Of a stretch of DNA of 64,000 bases, positions 9,734 through 18,283 are shown in pieces. The notes under the pieces were generated by a model. It made no database searches. It saw only the letters and a list, made by a program, of their open reading frames with translations, and was not told the DNA's origin. Every line of letters begins with the position of its first letter. Positions within the stretch are counted from its first letter, which is position 1. The stretch spans positions 372,001 through 436,000 of the forward strand of contig NZ_CP120638.1 of assembly GCF_029537235.1 (NCBI RefSeq), in the 5' to 3' direction. The position numbers were made by a program, and so were the translations under genes. This DNA is from Rhizobium sp. 32-5/1. GTDB taxonomy: Bacteria > Pseudomonadota > Alphaproteobacteria > Rhizobiales > Rhizobiaceae.

Positions 9734-10234
9734 TCAGGAAACCCGACGCCAGCTGTAGGATCTGGCGTCCGTCGAAGGCCGCGCCGTCGGCTGATAGTGG
9801 TTGGCGATGCCCGGCAGCCGGCCTTCGGAAAGGCGCCGGATTGCAGTATCATTGGTCACGGCAAAGCTGTCGATGCCGCAACGGAGCATCAGCGGCACCT
9901 GGTCGATCAGCACGTCGCCGACAGCCCGGATTTCATTGGCGAAGCCCAGCCGCTGACGCAGCAGCGAGGCGTGACTGAACGCCCGACCATCGTTGAAGGC
10001 AGGGAACGCGACCGCAACGATATCGAGGCGAGACAGATAGGGCTCGAGCCGTTTGACGTCGTCGGCCGGCTTGATCAGCACGCCGAGACCGACATCATTG
10101 CTGGTCTCCGCCCGTGCGATCAATGCATCGATCTCCAGAAGCGGCTTCTGCTCGCCGCTTGCCGTGACGTCGTCGGTTTCGACGATCCACGGATCGTTCT
10201 CTACAAAACCGGTTTCTTTCCAGATCTTCGTCAT
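9734..10234 (-). CDS. DUF934 family protein linked to sulfite reductase
   Basis: A 166-residue cytoplasmic protein of the DUF934 family, which is habitually encoded next to sulfite or nitrite reductase genes in proteobacteria. Recognisable features are the central GLGVLIKPADDVKRLEPYL stretch, VALMLRCG-like segment VPLMLRCGIDSF, and the C-terminal YQP..DAR sequence. The start is ATG 10234 with AGGGA upstream, ten bases after the cysI stop, so it is the last gene of the cysG-DUF2849-cysI-DUF934 operon. Its biochemical role is not established; a function in sulfite reductase assembly or electron delivery is a guess from context. Confidence 0.85.
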   Translation of the reverse strand: MTKIWKETGFVENDPWIVETDDVTASGEQKPLLEIDALIARAETSNDVGLGVLIKPADDVKRLEPYLSRLDIVAVAFPAFNDGRAFSHASLLRQRLGFANEIRAVGDVLIDQVPLMLRCGIDSFAVTNDTAIRRLSEGRLPGIANHYQPTARPSTDARSYSWRRVS

Positions 10235-10244
10235 ATCTTTTCCC

Positions 10245-11915
10245 TTATGCCGCTGCTGCCGTCGAGCCATAGAGCGCATCCTTGAACGGCTGCGGTCCGA
10301 CACGGCGATAGGCTTCGAGGAAAATTTCCGACGGATCGTTGCGCAGGCCAAGATAGGTCTCAACGATGGTCTCGATCGCGTCAGTCACCTTCTCCGGCTC
10401 GAAGCCGCGGCCGATGATTTCACCGATTGAGGTATTCTCGTCACCAGAGCCGCCAAGCGTGATCTGGTAAAGTTCCGCGCCCTTCTTCTCGACACCCAGA
10501 AGGCCGATATGGCCGACATGGTGGTGACCGCAGGCATTGATGCAGCCGGAAATCTTGATCTTCAGCTCGCCGATTTCGGCCTGTCGCGCCGGATCGCCGA
10601 AGCGGGTGGAGATTTCCTGCGACAGCGGGATCGAGCGTGCATTGGCGAGCGCGCAATAGTCCAGCCCCGGACAGGCGATGATATCCGTGATCAGGCCGGC
10701 ATTGGCGGTCGCAAGCCCCGAAGACACGAGGCCGCGATAGACGGCTTCGAGATCGGCCAGCGCCACATGCGGCAGGATCAGGTTCTGCTCGTGGCTGACA
10801 CGGATTTCGTCGAAGGCATATTCTTCGGCGATATCGGCAACAAGATCCATCTGCGCGTCGCTGGCGTCGCCCGGGATGCCGCCGATCGGCTTCAGGGAGA
10901 TTGTCACCATGCCATAGTCGGGATGGCTGTGCGGCTGAACATTCTGGTCGATCCAGCGGGCGAACCCCTCGTCCGCCTTCTTCCACCGGGCGAGATTGGC
11001 CCAACCTTCCGGACGCTCGCTGAGCGCCGGCAGCGCGAAATAGGACGAGATCGCCTGGATATCGGTGTCGGGCAGTTTCAGTTCGGTGTTCTTGAGGTCC
11101 GCGAATTCGACATCCACCTGGCGCGCCAGTTCCTCAGCACCGGTTTCGTGCACGAGGATCTTGATGCGCGCCTTGTACTTGTTGTCGCGGCGTCCATGCA
11201 GATTGTAAACGCGCATGATCGCTGTGGTGTAGGACAACAAGTCCTCTTCCGGCAGGAAGTCGCGGATCTTCTTGGCGATCATCGGCGTGCGGCCCTGCCC
11301 ACCACCGACATAGACGGCAAAACCGATCTCGCCCTTGTCGTTCTTTTTCAGATGCAGGCCGATGTCGTGCACCTGAATGGCCGCGCGGTCGCGCTCGGCG
11401 CCGGTGACGGCGATCTTGAACTTGCGCGGCAAGAAGGAAAACTCTGGATGCACGGATGACCACTGGCGCAGGATTTCCGCGTAGGGACGCGGGTCGGCGA
11501 CCTCGTCGGCGGCAGCACCGGCAAAATGATCGGCCGTGACATTGCGGATGCAGTTGCCGGAGGTCTGGATGGCGTGCATCTCGACGGAGGCGAGATCGGC
11601 CAGAATGTCAGGCGTATCGGAGAGTTTCGGCCAGTTGTACTGGATGTTCTGGCGCGTGGTGAAGTGGCCATAGCCGCGATCGTACTTGCGCGCGATATGG
11701 GCCAGCATGCGCATCTGCTTGGAATTCAGCGTGCCATAGGGAATGGCGACACGCAGCATATAGGCGTGAAGCTGCAGATAGACGCCATTCATCAGCCGGA
11801 GCGGCTTGAAGGCATCCTCGGCAAGCTCTCCCGAAAGGCGGCGGGTCACCTGATCGCGGAACTGCTCGACGCGGTCATGGACAAAGGCGTGGTCGAATTC
11901 ATCGTAACGATACAT
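10245..11915 (-). CDS. cysI: Sulfite (nitrite/sulfite) reductase haemoprotein subunit
   Basis: A 556-residue siroheme and [4Fe-4S] enzyme reducing sulfite to sulfide for cysteine synthesis. The cofactor ligands are seen as CPGLDYC (about 424-430) and GCINACGHH (about 462-470), the C-x5-C...C-x3-C pattern. Two ferredoxin-like half-domains are present, including GYGHFTTRQNIQYNW early in the chain. The gene follows DUF2849 by 14 bases and precedes DUF934 by 10, in an operon with siroheme synthase. The neighbours argue for sulfite rather than nitrite as substrate. No NADPH-flavoprotein subunit (cysJ) is nearby. Confidence 0.92.
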   Translation of the reverse strand: MYRYDEFDHAFVHDRVEQFRDQVTRRLSGELAEDAFKPLRLMNGVYLQLHAYMLRVAIPYGTLNSKQMRMLAHIARKYDRGYGHFTTRQNIQYNWPKLSDTPDILADLASVEMHAIQTSGNCIRNVTADHFAGAAADEVADPRPYAEILRQWSSVHPEFSFLPRKFKIAVTGAERDRAAIQVHDIGLHLKKNDKGEIGFAVYVGGGQGRTPMIAKKIRDFLPEEDLLSYTTAIMRVYNLHGRRDNKYKARIKILVHETGAEELARQVDVEFADLKNTELKLPDTDIQAISSYFALPALSERPEGWANLARWKKADEGFARWIDQNVQPHSHPDYGMVTISLKPIGGIPGDASDAQMDLVADIAEEYAFDEIRVSHEQNLILPHVALADLEAVYRGLVSSGLATANAGLITDIIACPGLDYCALANARSIPLSQEISTRFGDPARQAEIGELKIKISGCINACGHHHVGHIGLLGVEKKGAELYQITLGGSGDENTSIGEIIGRGFEPEKVTDAIETIVETYLGLRNDPSEIFLEAYRRVGPQPFKDALYGSTAAAA

Positions 11916-11929
11916 CGGTCTTCAATTCC

Positions 11930-12244
11930 TCAGGCAGCATGTACGGGGCCGGTAAGGCCCTTGTATCCGGGGGCATATTCGATCGTCGGGCCTTCGGCAC
12001 GAACGCGTTCGCGCAGGCGCAGCGGTCGCAGAACGCCATTTACTTCTTCGATGTCGATGACGTTGACGTCAACCACCTTGTTGTCGGCAAAGGCGGTTTT
12101 GCCGGTCGCTTCCAGCGCGGCAACCGCCTCGGCATGGCGCGCGACGAAGGCGTCCTGCAGCGATTCCACCCAATTGCCGGCGGCATCCAGCCAGACGGAA
12201 ATGCCATCGGAAAGGCGGTTGGCTGTCAGCACTTTGTCGACCAT
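11930..12244 (-). CDS. DUF2849 family protein in the sulfite reduction operon
   Basis: A 104-residue protein of the DUF2849 family, typical of rhizobia and relatives, where it sits between cysG and cysI. It opens with VLTANRLSDGISVWLDAAGNW and ends with an Arg-rich region and GPTIEYAPGYKG. No catalytic motif, signal peptide or membrane segment is visible. It starts at ATG 12244, nine bases after the cysG stop. The conserved neighbourhood suggests an accessory role in sulfite reduction, but no function is known to me. Confidence 0.85.
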   Translation of the reverse strand: MVDKVLTANRLSDGISVWLDAAGNWVESLQDAFVARHAEAVAALEATGKTAFADNKVVDVNVIDIEEVNGVLRPLRLRERVRAEGPTIEYAPGYKGLTGPVHAA

Positions 12245-12253
12245 GTCAGTCCC

Positions 12254-13707
12254 TCAATTCGTCTTTTGTGTTTCGCGTCGGACCGCAGCCGGGGCAAGGA
12301 CCGCCCTGCCCGCCTTTGCCACCAGCGGTTCGGAATGTTCGAAATTGGCGCCTGCGACCGCGTCGCCGATGATCACCATGACCGGTCCGTTCAACTCGTC
12401 GCGATGCTCAAGATCGGGCAGATCGCGCAGCGTGCCATGCAGCAGGCGACGATCGGCCCGGCTGGCATTCTCGATCACCGCAACCGTCGTTTCGGCCGGC
12501 AATCCGGCCTCCATCAGCCGCCCGGCAACGGACGCGGCCACTGTGCGGCCCATATAGACGGCAATCGTCGCGCCCGATATCGCCAGCCTTGCCCAATCCG
12601 GCAAAACATCGCCCGCCAGATCATGGCCGGTGGTGAAGATCAGCGATGAGGCCACACCGCGCAGCGTCAGTGGCAGTTCGAAGTCAGCCGCAGCCGCAAA
12701 GGCGGATGTGATGCCGGGAACGATCTCGTAGGTAATCCCGGCCTCGCGCAAAGCGGCCATTTCTTCGCCTGCGCGGCCATAGACCAGCGGATCGCCGGAC
12801 TTCAACCGTACGACGCGCTTGCCTTCCGAGGCAAGACCCACCAGCAGTTGATTGATCTCTTCCTGTGACTTCGAATGGCAACCCTTGCGCTTGCCGACTG
12901 ACAGCCGCTCCGCGTCACGGCGGCCCATGTCGACGATTGCCTGGGGTACCAGCGCATCATAGACCAGCACATCGGCCTCCATCATCACGCGCTGGGCGCG
13001 CAGCGTCAGAAGGTCTTCGGCGCCAGGCCCTGCTCCAACCAGCCAGACATGGCCGGGAACCTTGTCCATGGCCTTCAGCAGCTTCGTCGCCTCGCGACGG
13101 GCGAGCGACACATTGCCGAGCGCGACTTGATCGGCCACCGCGCCGGAGAAGAAGCGGCGCCAGAACACGCGCCGGGCAACGCCACGCGGGACAAGGCGGT
13201 CTACAGCATGACGATAGGTCTGCGCGAGCGTTGCCAGAACGCCCAGCGACGGAGACAAGATCTGGTCGACCTGCGCCCTGATCATCTGGGCCAGCACCGG
13301 ACCCGCCCCTTCCGTTCCGATGGCAACGGCGACCGGCGCGCGATTAACCAGCGCCGGGGTCAGGAAATCGCAGAACTCGGGTTGATCGACTGCGTTGGCC
13401 GGGATTTTTGCGCGCGAGCAGCGGCGACAATCAATTGATCCTGCTCAGCATCACCGGTAGCGGCGAAAACGAGCACGGCGCCTTCCACCTGTTCCGGAGA
13501 AAAGGCAGCCTTCACGGTCTTGATCTCGTTTAATGTGAGATAGGCTGCAAGGTCGGCTTCCGGCTCATCGGCATAAAGGACGATATCGGCCTGCGTATTG
13601 CGCAGCAACCGCACTTTTGCAAAAGCCTCATCGCCATTGCCGAACACCGCCACGCATTTCTGCGCAACGCGGAAGAAGGCCGGAAAGACGGTCAGTTGCT
13701 CGGTCAT
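12254..13707 (-). CDS. cysG: Siroheme synthase (CysG), one frameshift
   Basis: Multifunctional enzyme making siroheme from uroporphyrinogen III. The N-terminal NAD-binding dehydrogenase/ferrochelatase part shows the dinucleotide motif VFGNGDEAFAKVRLL. The C-terminal uroporphyrinogen methyltransferase part shows VWLVGAGPGAEDLLTL, RLKSGDPLVYGRAGEE, VPGITSAFAAAA and the late VYMGR. The reading frame changes at the T run 13405-13409; one extra T gives a single protein of about 484 residues, normal for the family. It heads the cys operon and supplies the cofactor of the CysI product. The SUMT half alone would not replace the dehydrogenase step if the break were real. Confidence 0.9.
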
Positions 13708-13950
13708 GATCGAGGAGACGGATCCTGTTACAGATAATCCAGAATATCCTCCTTATAGCCAAGAAATTGAAGAAACAGAAATGCCAATGGCTTTGCCGAC
13801 ACGACTTGTTTTGCTCGACATGCCGGGAATTTGAGCAAATCTCTCCCGTTGCGGCGCATCGAAGCCTTTGCTCTCGATGGCGAAACAGGATTGCGCATCA
13901 CCGGCGTTCCCCGTTAAATGCCCTTGTCTCATCCCTGGAGCGAAATCATC

Positions 13951-14538
13951 ATGACACAATCGGAACTCGCGGAACGTCTGCTGACGGTCATCGAGCACGA
14001 CATATTGCCGCTCACCGAACGCGGCGTGGCCGCAGGCAACAAGGTGTTCGGCGCTGCCATCCTGCGCAAGTCCGATCTCTCGCTGGTAGTTGCGGAAACG
14101 AACAACGAGACCGAAAATCCGCTCTGGCACGGCGAAGTGCACACGTTGAAGCGCTTCTACGAGCAGGCGGAAAAGCCTGATACAAAGGATCTGATTTTCC
14201 TGTCGACACACGAGCCCTGCTCCATGTGTCTTTCGGCGATCACCTGGGCGGGGTTCGACAATTTCTACTATTTCTTCAGCCACGAGGATTCGCGCGACGC
14301 CTTTGCCATTCCGCACGACCTGAAGATTTTGAAAGAGGTCTTCAAGCTGGAACCCGGCAGCTATGCCAAAAACAACGCCTTCTGGCGGTCCGCAGCTATT
14401 TCCGATCTGGTGGCCACGTCAGAGCCGCAGAAGCAAGCCGCCCTGCGCCAGCAGGATGCGCGTATCCGCGCCCGCTATCAGAACCTGTCCGATGCCTATC
14501 AGTCCGGCAAGGACGACAACGCCATTCCGCTGAATTGA
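13951..14538 (+). CDS. Nucleoside/cytidine deaminase superfamily protein
   Basis: A 195-residue zinc-dependent deaminase fold protein. The zinc and catalytic residues are visible as HGEVH (His and Glu, about 69-73) and PCSMC (about 90-94), the HxE...PCxxC signature. The Trp/Tyr-rich segment after the second motif (FDNFYYFFSHEDSRDAF) and the longer C-terminal tail separate it from TadA and point to a nucleoside or guanine-like deaminase, but the substrate cannot be fixed. The start ATG 13951 has GGAG upstream. mazG follows after five bases, so the two may form a nucleotide-housekeeping operon. Confidence 0.85.
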   Translation: MTQSELAERLLTVIEHDILPLTERGVAAGNKVFGAAILRKSDLSLVVAETNNETENPLWHGEVHTLKRFYEQAEKPDTKDLIFLSTHEPCSMCLSAITWAGFDNFYYFFSHEDSRDAFAIPHDLKILKEVFKLEPGSYAKNNAFWRSAAISDLVATSEPQKQAALRQQDARIRARYQNLSDAYQSGKDDNAIPLN

Positions 14539-14543
14539 GCCCC

Positions 14544-15377
14544 ATGCAGCCTTCAAAAGACATCCAGCAATTGCTCGACATCATGGAGGCCCTGCGCCAG
14601 CCCGTCACCGGCTGCCCCTGGGACATCGTCCAGACCTTCGAGACCATCAAGCCCTACACGCTGGAAGAGGCTTACGAGGTCGCTGACGCGATCGAACGCA
14701 ACGACATGGACGATCTCTGCGACGAACTGGGCGACCTCCTGCTGCAGGTCGTCTTTCACGCACGGATAGCACAGGAATCCGGCGATTTTTCCTTCGGCGA
14801 TGTCGTCGAGGCAATCACCAAAAAGATGATCCGCCGCCATCCGCATGTCTTTGCACGCTCCGAGGCCGACACGCCCGAAGCAGTCAAGCTGCAGTGGAGC
14901 GAGATCAAGCAGGTTGAAAAAGCCGAACGCCTTGAACGGCGTGCCCGTCGCGGCCTGCCTGATGACGCAGACAAGGGCCATCTCGGCTCCGTCCAGCGCA
15001 GTTTCCCGGCCCTTGTGGAAGCGCTCAAGCTGCAGGAACGCGCCGCCAAGGTCGGCTTCGACTGGTCATCGTCGGAACCGATCCTCGACAAGATCGAGGA
15101 AGAAATCGGCGAACTGCGTGAAGCCCTGAAATCCAACGATAGGGCCAAGGTTGCCGATGAACTCGGCGACCTGATCTTCGCCGTCGTCAACATCGGCCGC
15201 CATGTCGGCACTGACCCCGAAATGGCGCTGCGCGGCACCAACACCAAATTCCGCCGCCGATTCGGTCATATCGAAACCGAACTGGAGGCATCGGGAGAGA
15301 GCCTGCAGGAGGCGACGCTGGAGCGGATGGAAGGATTGTGGCAAGCGGCAAAAGCGATCGAGCGGCGGTTGACGTAA
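14544..15377 (+). CDS. mazG: Nucleoside triphosphate pyrophosphohydrolase MazG
   Basis: A 277-residue house-cleaning enzyme hydrolysing (d)NTPs to NMP and pyrophosphate. Two tandem MazG helical domains are seen: the first (about 8-120) has CPWD and LEEAYEVADAI...CDELGDLLLQVVFHARI, the second (about 160-270) has KIEEEIGELREAL...ADELGDLIFAVVNIGRH, each with the EExxE and ExxD magnesium ligands. The end (NTKFRRRFGHIE) is also typical. It starts five bases after the deaminase stop. In many rhizobia mazG lies near hflX/hfq, as here. Confidence 0.93.
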   Translation: MQPSKDIQQLLDIMEALRQPVTGCPWDIVQTFETIKPYTLEEAYEVADAIERNDMDDLCDELGDLLLQVVFHARIAQESGDFSFGDVVEAITKKMIRRHPHVFARSEADTPEAVKLQWSEIKQVEKAERLERRARRGLPDDADKGHLGSVQRSFPALVEALKLQERAAKVGFDWSSSEPILDKIEEEIGELREALKSNDRAKVADELGDLIFAVVNIGRHVGTDPEMALRGTNTKFRRRFGHIETELEASGESLQEATLERMEGLWQAAKAIERRLT

Positions 15378-15442
15378 TTCATCGCGTAGACTGACGGAAC
15401 GGCGGCCTTTTCGGTTACGCCGGAGAGTGGGACTGCTCCTGA

Positions 15443-15994
15443 TTATTCATCGTCCAAACCTGTCCATGATGCGGAATTAAAGCTTGATCCGCCTGTCGCA
15501 CGATCGGGCTGCGGTCCGAACTTACGATGGTAAGCTCTCATCTTATCAAAAAGCTGTCTGCCGGTAGTTCCGACCATGGGCCTTAGGCTTATGGTTTCGC
15601 TGCCACCCGCCACCAGATGGAAGACAAGCACTTTGCTCTCTTTCAACTGACCACTCTCATAGAATTTAATTTTTGATACAGAAGCCCAGGACCACGTCTT
15701 CGTGACGAAGTCGGAGATCGTGACCCCGCCAGGTTCGACGATAACGATGGGTTTTTCAAAATCCACTCGTGCACGGAGCCTGGAAAATACGAATAGACAT
15801 CCAGCTGCCATCAAGCACCACGCGACCAGCGCGAAATGATGGTGAACCGACAAAGAGCCCGGCACAATCGCCTCCGCAGCTTTCAGCACCATCGATGGAA
15901 TAACTACACTCCCGGCAAAAGCAAGCAGCCGGTACGGCAACATGGAACGCTTGAACTCAAGCCTCGAAAAGCTGTCCGGAAGGCCCGCTGTCAT
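15443..15994 (-). CDS. Hypothetical membrane protein with two N-terminal helices
   Basis: A 183-residue protein I cannot assign to a named family. Two hydrophobic segments (about 20-40 and 52-71) are followed by a soluble region (about 75-160) with a PH-like pattern: VIVEPGGVTISDF, then WSWASVSKIKFYESG and VFHLVAGGSETISLRP. This layout (two helices plus a small beta domain read in the cytoplasm) recalls bacterial membrane proteins with PH-like or STM3941-like domains. It is convergent with mazG, 65 bases apart, with no clear terminator between them. Confidence 0.6.
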   Translation of the reverse strand: MTAGLPDSFSRLEFKRSMLPYRLLAFAGSVVIPSMVLKAAEAIVPGSLSVHHHFALVAWCLMAAGCLFVFSRLRARVDFEKPIVIVEPGGVTISDFVTKTWSWASVSKIKFYESGQLKESKVLVFHLVAGGSETISLRPMVGTTGRQLFDKMRAYHRKFGPQPDRATGGSSFNSASWTGLDDE

Positions 15995-16086
15995 TTATGT
16001 GCTTATCCTGCGAATTCATTCTCGACCATGATGAGTGCGAACAGATCACATCGGTTTTAAATGATCGTTATCGCCGACCTTGCGCG

Positions 16087-16174
16087 CGTCATCCTCGGTC
16101 TTGAGCCGAGGATCTTCCAGCCCGTCGCCGAGGGGAGAGGCTGATGGATGGTCGGGTCAAGCCCGACCATGACG
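16087..16174. repeat. Rhizobial intergenic palindromic element, copy 1
   Basis: The element begins CGTCAT and ends ATGACG, so its ends are inverted repeats. It holds two internal palindromes: ATCCTCGG/CCGAGGAT (16091-16113) and ATGGTCGGG/CCCGACCAT (16148-16170), the second around TCAAG. A related copy lies at 39305-39419. The pattern matches the intergenic mosaic elements (RIME-like) known from Rhizobiaceae, non-coding and probably mobilised in trans. Confidence 0.7.
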
Positions 16175-16227
16175 GAGGAGAGAGTTGCGCATTTGGAAAC
16201 AAGCTGACGGCGGCAGCCCTACCGGCT

Positions 16228-16250
16228 TACCAGTCCTGCACAGCCGACCT
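16228..16250. repeat. Imperfect direct copy of the hflX 3' end
   Basis: This 23-base stretch begins TACCAGTCCTGC and matches 16526-16548, the 3' end of hflX, at 20 of 23 positions. Read on the minus strand it still spells SAVQDW followed by a stop, like the AAAQDW end of HflX. It lies 298 bases further downstream, so the small gene at 16279-16476 is bracketed by two hflX ends. This looks like a duplication or an insertion at the hflX stop. Confidence 0.5.
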
Positions 16251-16278
16251 CAGCGCGCCACACCGCAATATGCCCAAA

Positions 16279-16476
16279 CTACGGATTGCCTGATCCACAA
16301 ACCTTCGTTCGTTCCACTGGGGCATCGATATAATTGGGCGAATAGTCGTCAGCGCAACGGTCGATTTGATCGCTGGCCTGGATCACTGGAAGGAGCAGGC
16401 GTCCGCCTTCATATAAGCACGCCAACGCCAGCAACAGGCCGGTGAATATCACAGCTTTTGTTGCCCGGACTCTCAA
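16279..16476 (-). CDS. Small single-helix membrane or secreted protein, hypothetical
   Basis: A 65-codon frame starting MRVRATKAVIFTGLLLALAC, a good signal-anchor or signal peptide: basic residues, then about 15 hydrophobic residues. A short polar tail follows with cysteines (DRCADDYSP and TKVCGSGNP). The two spaced cysteines suggest an oxidised periplasmic tail. No family is recognised. It lies directly downstream of hflX, inside the segment flanked by the duplicated hflX ends, and may have come in with it. It could also be a chance frame. Confidence 0.42.
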   Translation of the reverse strand: MRVRATKAVIFTGLLLALACLYEGGRLLLPVIQASDQIDRCADDYSPNYIDAPVERTKVCGSGNP

Positions 16477-16524
16477 ACAATGCCTCGTGCATACGTGCCG
16501 TCAAATCCAAAGATCCCGGCATAA

Positions 16525-17934
16525 CTACCAGTCCTGCGCAGCCGCCTTCGGACCATTCCCAAGCCGCCGCTCCAGCTCTTCCGACTCACTCGGCGTCATC
16601 CGAAGATCGAGGCTGACGGAGCCGTCTTCCATGTCTTCGCGGCCATCCACGACAGTGTGTTCGTAGACCCAGGACAGCAGTTGCAGCTTGTCGGCCGGAA
16701 GCACGACGTTGCATTCCATCAGCACGCCGGACAGCCGCTGGCCGATGTCGTCGAGCAGCCGGTCGACGCCCTCGCCGGTCACGGCGGACACCGCGATGGT
16801 GTTCGGCGTGTGCTCGGCTTTCTGGAGAATGCCCTCGTGGTCATCCGCATCCAGCCGGTCGATCTTGTTCCAGACTTCGATGATGCGTTCCGAACGTGCC
16901 TTCTCGTCTATGCCGAGATCGTCGAGGATGCGCTCGACGTCCTGCGCCTGCACCTGGTTGTCCGGATCGGAGAGATCACGGACGTGCAGGATCAGATCGG
17001 CCTCAAGAACCTCTTCCAGCGTCGCGCGGAAGGCGGCAACGAGATGGGTCGGCAGGTCGGAAATGAAGCCGACGGTGTCCGACAGCATGACCATGCGGCC
17101 ATGCGGCAGCTTCATCCGCCGCAGCGTCGGATCGAGGGTCGCAAACAGCATGTCCTCGGCCAAAACACCAGCGCCGGTGATGCGGTTAAACAGCGTCGAT
17201 TTGCCGGCATTGGTATAGCCGACCAGCGCCACGATCGGATGCGGCACCTTCTTGCGCTTGGAGCGATGCAGCTGGCGGGTGCGGCGCACCTGCTCAAGCT
17301 CCTTCTCCAGCTTGATGATCTTGTCCTGCAGCTGGCGACGGTCGGCCTCGATCTGCGTTTCGCCGGGACCGCCCATGAAGCCTGCACCACCGCGCTGGCG
17401 TTCAAGGTGGGTCCAGCTGCGCACCAGCCGGCCCTTCTGATAATTCAGATGCGCCAGATCGACCTGCAGCGTCCCCTCTTTGGTGGAGGCGCGGCGGCCG
17501 AAGATTTCCAGAATGAGGCCGGTGCGGTCGATGACCTTGCCGTTCCATTCCTTTTCCAGATTGCGCTGCTGCACCGGTGTCAGCGGATGATCGACGATGA
17601 CGAGACCGGCATTGTGCTCGTCGAGCAGCTGGCCGATTTCCTCGATCTTGCCGCTGCCAAGCAGCGTACCCGGCTTGGGCTGCGCCACCGGCACGATCAT
17701 GCCATGCACGATCTCCAGATCGATGGCCCGCGCCAGACCGATGGTCTCCTCCAGCCGGCTCTCATCCGACCGCGTGGTGGTCGCGGCGGCGATTTCAGCA
17801 TTCTGCCTTCCGGTCTTCTTCAGGACCGGGACGATGACGACGGCGCGAATGTCATCGCGGAGCTTTTCCAGCTCCGGGATGATCGACGACGATTTGGTAT
17901 CACGTTTGTTGGTAATTGCCTTTTGTCCCGTCAG
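16525..17934 (-). CDS. hflX: GTPase HflX, ribosome-splitting
   Basis: A GTPase that binds the 50S ribosome under stress. The N-terminal nucleotide-binding domain holds [12 protein letters not shown], the glycine-rich linker [15 protein letters not shown] precedes a coiled helical pair, and the G domain shows GYTNAGKST (G1), DTVGF (G3) and NKID (G4). Family-like coding ([13 protein letters not shown]) continues upstream of the first GTG at 17709 as far as the hfq stop. The only start-like codon there is CTG at 17932-17934, which overlaps the hfq TGA as CTGA. I take this as the start, giving about 469 residues; a CTG start is unusual and the base could be a misread TTG or ATG. Translation is probably coupled to hfq. 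Confidence 0.88.
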   Translation of the reverse strand: MTGQKAITNKRDTKSSSIIPELEKLRDDIRAVVIVPVLKKTGRQNAEIAAATTTRSDESRLEETIGLARAIDLEIVHGMIVPVAQPKPGTLLGSGKIEEIGQLLDEHNAGLVIVDHPLTPVQQRNLEKEWNGKVIDRTGLILEIFGRRASTKEGTLQVDLAHLNYQKGRLVRSWTHLERQRGGAGFMGGPGETQIEADRRQLQDKIIKLEKELEQVRRTRQLHRSKRKKVPHPIVALVGYTNAGKSTLFNRITGAGVLAEDMLFATLDPTLRRMKLPHGRMVMLSDTVGFISDLPTHLVAAFRATLEEVLEADLILHVRDLSDPDNQVQAQDVERILDDLGIDEKARSERIIEVWNKIDRLDADDHEGILQKAEHTPNTIAVSAVTGEGVDRLLDDIGQRLSGVLMECNVVLPADKLQLLSWVYEHTVVDGREDMEDGSVSLDLRMTPSESEELERRLGNGPKAAAQDW

Positions 17935-18173
17935 GAGGCGGATTCTTCGCTCTCGAACATCTGCATCGGCTGGCCGGGCATGATGGTCGAGATGGCGTGC
18001 TTGTAAACGAGCTGGGAGTGCCCATCACGCCGCAAAAGGACGCAGAAATTATCAAAGGACGTCACAACACCTGTCAGTTTTACACCATTGATCAGAAAAA
18101 TCGTCAAAGAAATCTTTTGCTTGCGAACCGTATTGAGAAAGAGATCCTGCAAGTTCTGAGAACGTTCCGCCAT
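17931..18173 (-). CDS. hfq: RNA chaperone Hfq
   Basis: An 80-residue Sm-like protein forming hexamers that pair small RNAs with mRNAs; in rhizobia it also affects nif regulation. The Sm1 motif region ([31 protein letters not shown]) and the Sm2 motif [10 protein letters not shown] are intact, with the lateral-face glutamine and proximal YKH residues present. The short acidic tail ESEESAS is typical of alphaproteobacterial Hfq. It precedes hflX with overlapping stop and start. Confidence 0.97.
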   Translation of the reverse strand: MAERSQNLQDLFLNTVRKQKISLTIFLINGVKLTGVVTSFDNFCVLLRRDGHSQLVYKHAISTIMPGQPMQMFESEESAS

Positions 18174-18283
18174 CGCGCCGCTTCTTTCTTATTTGCCGGC
18201 CCAAACAGCCGGTTGTCCCTATGATTTACTATCCCGAAACGCTGGTTCGAACCTCTCCGCTCAACGCCCCATCGGATTTGGTA

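Noticed and set aside
18236-18256. GGTTCGAACC-like stretch resembling a tRNA T-arm
   Set aside because: No matching acceptor, D or anticodon arms nearby; it is simply part of the hfq upstream region.
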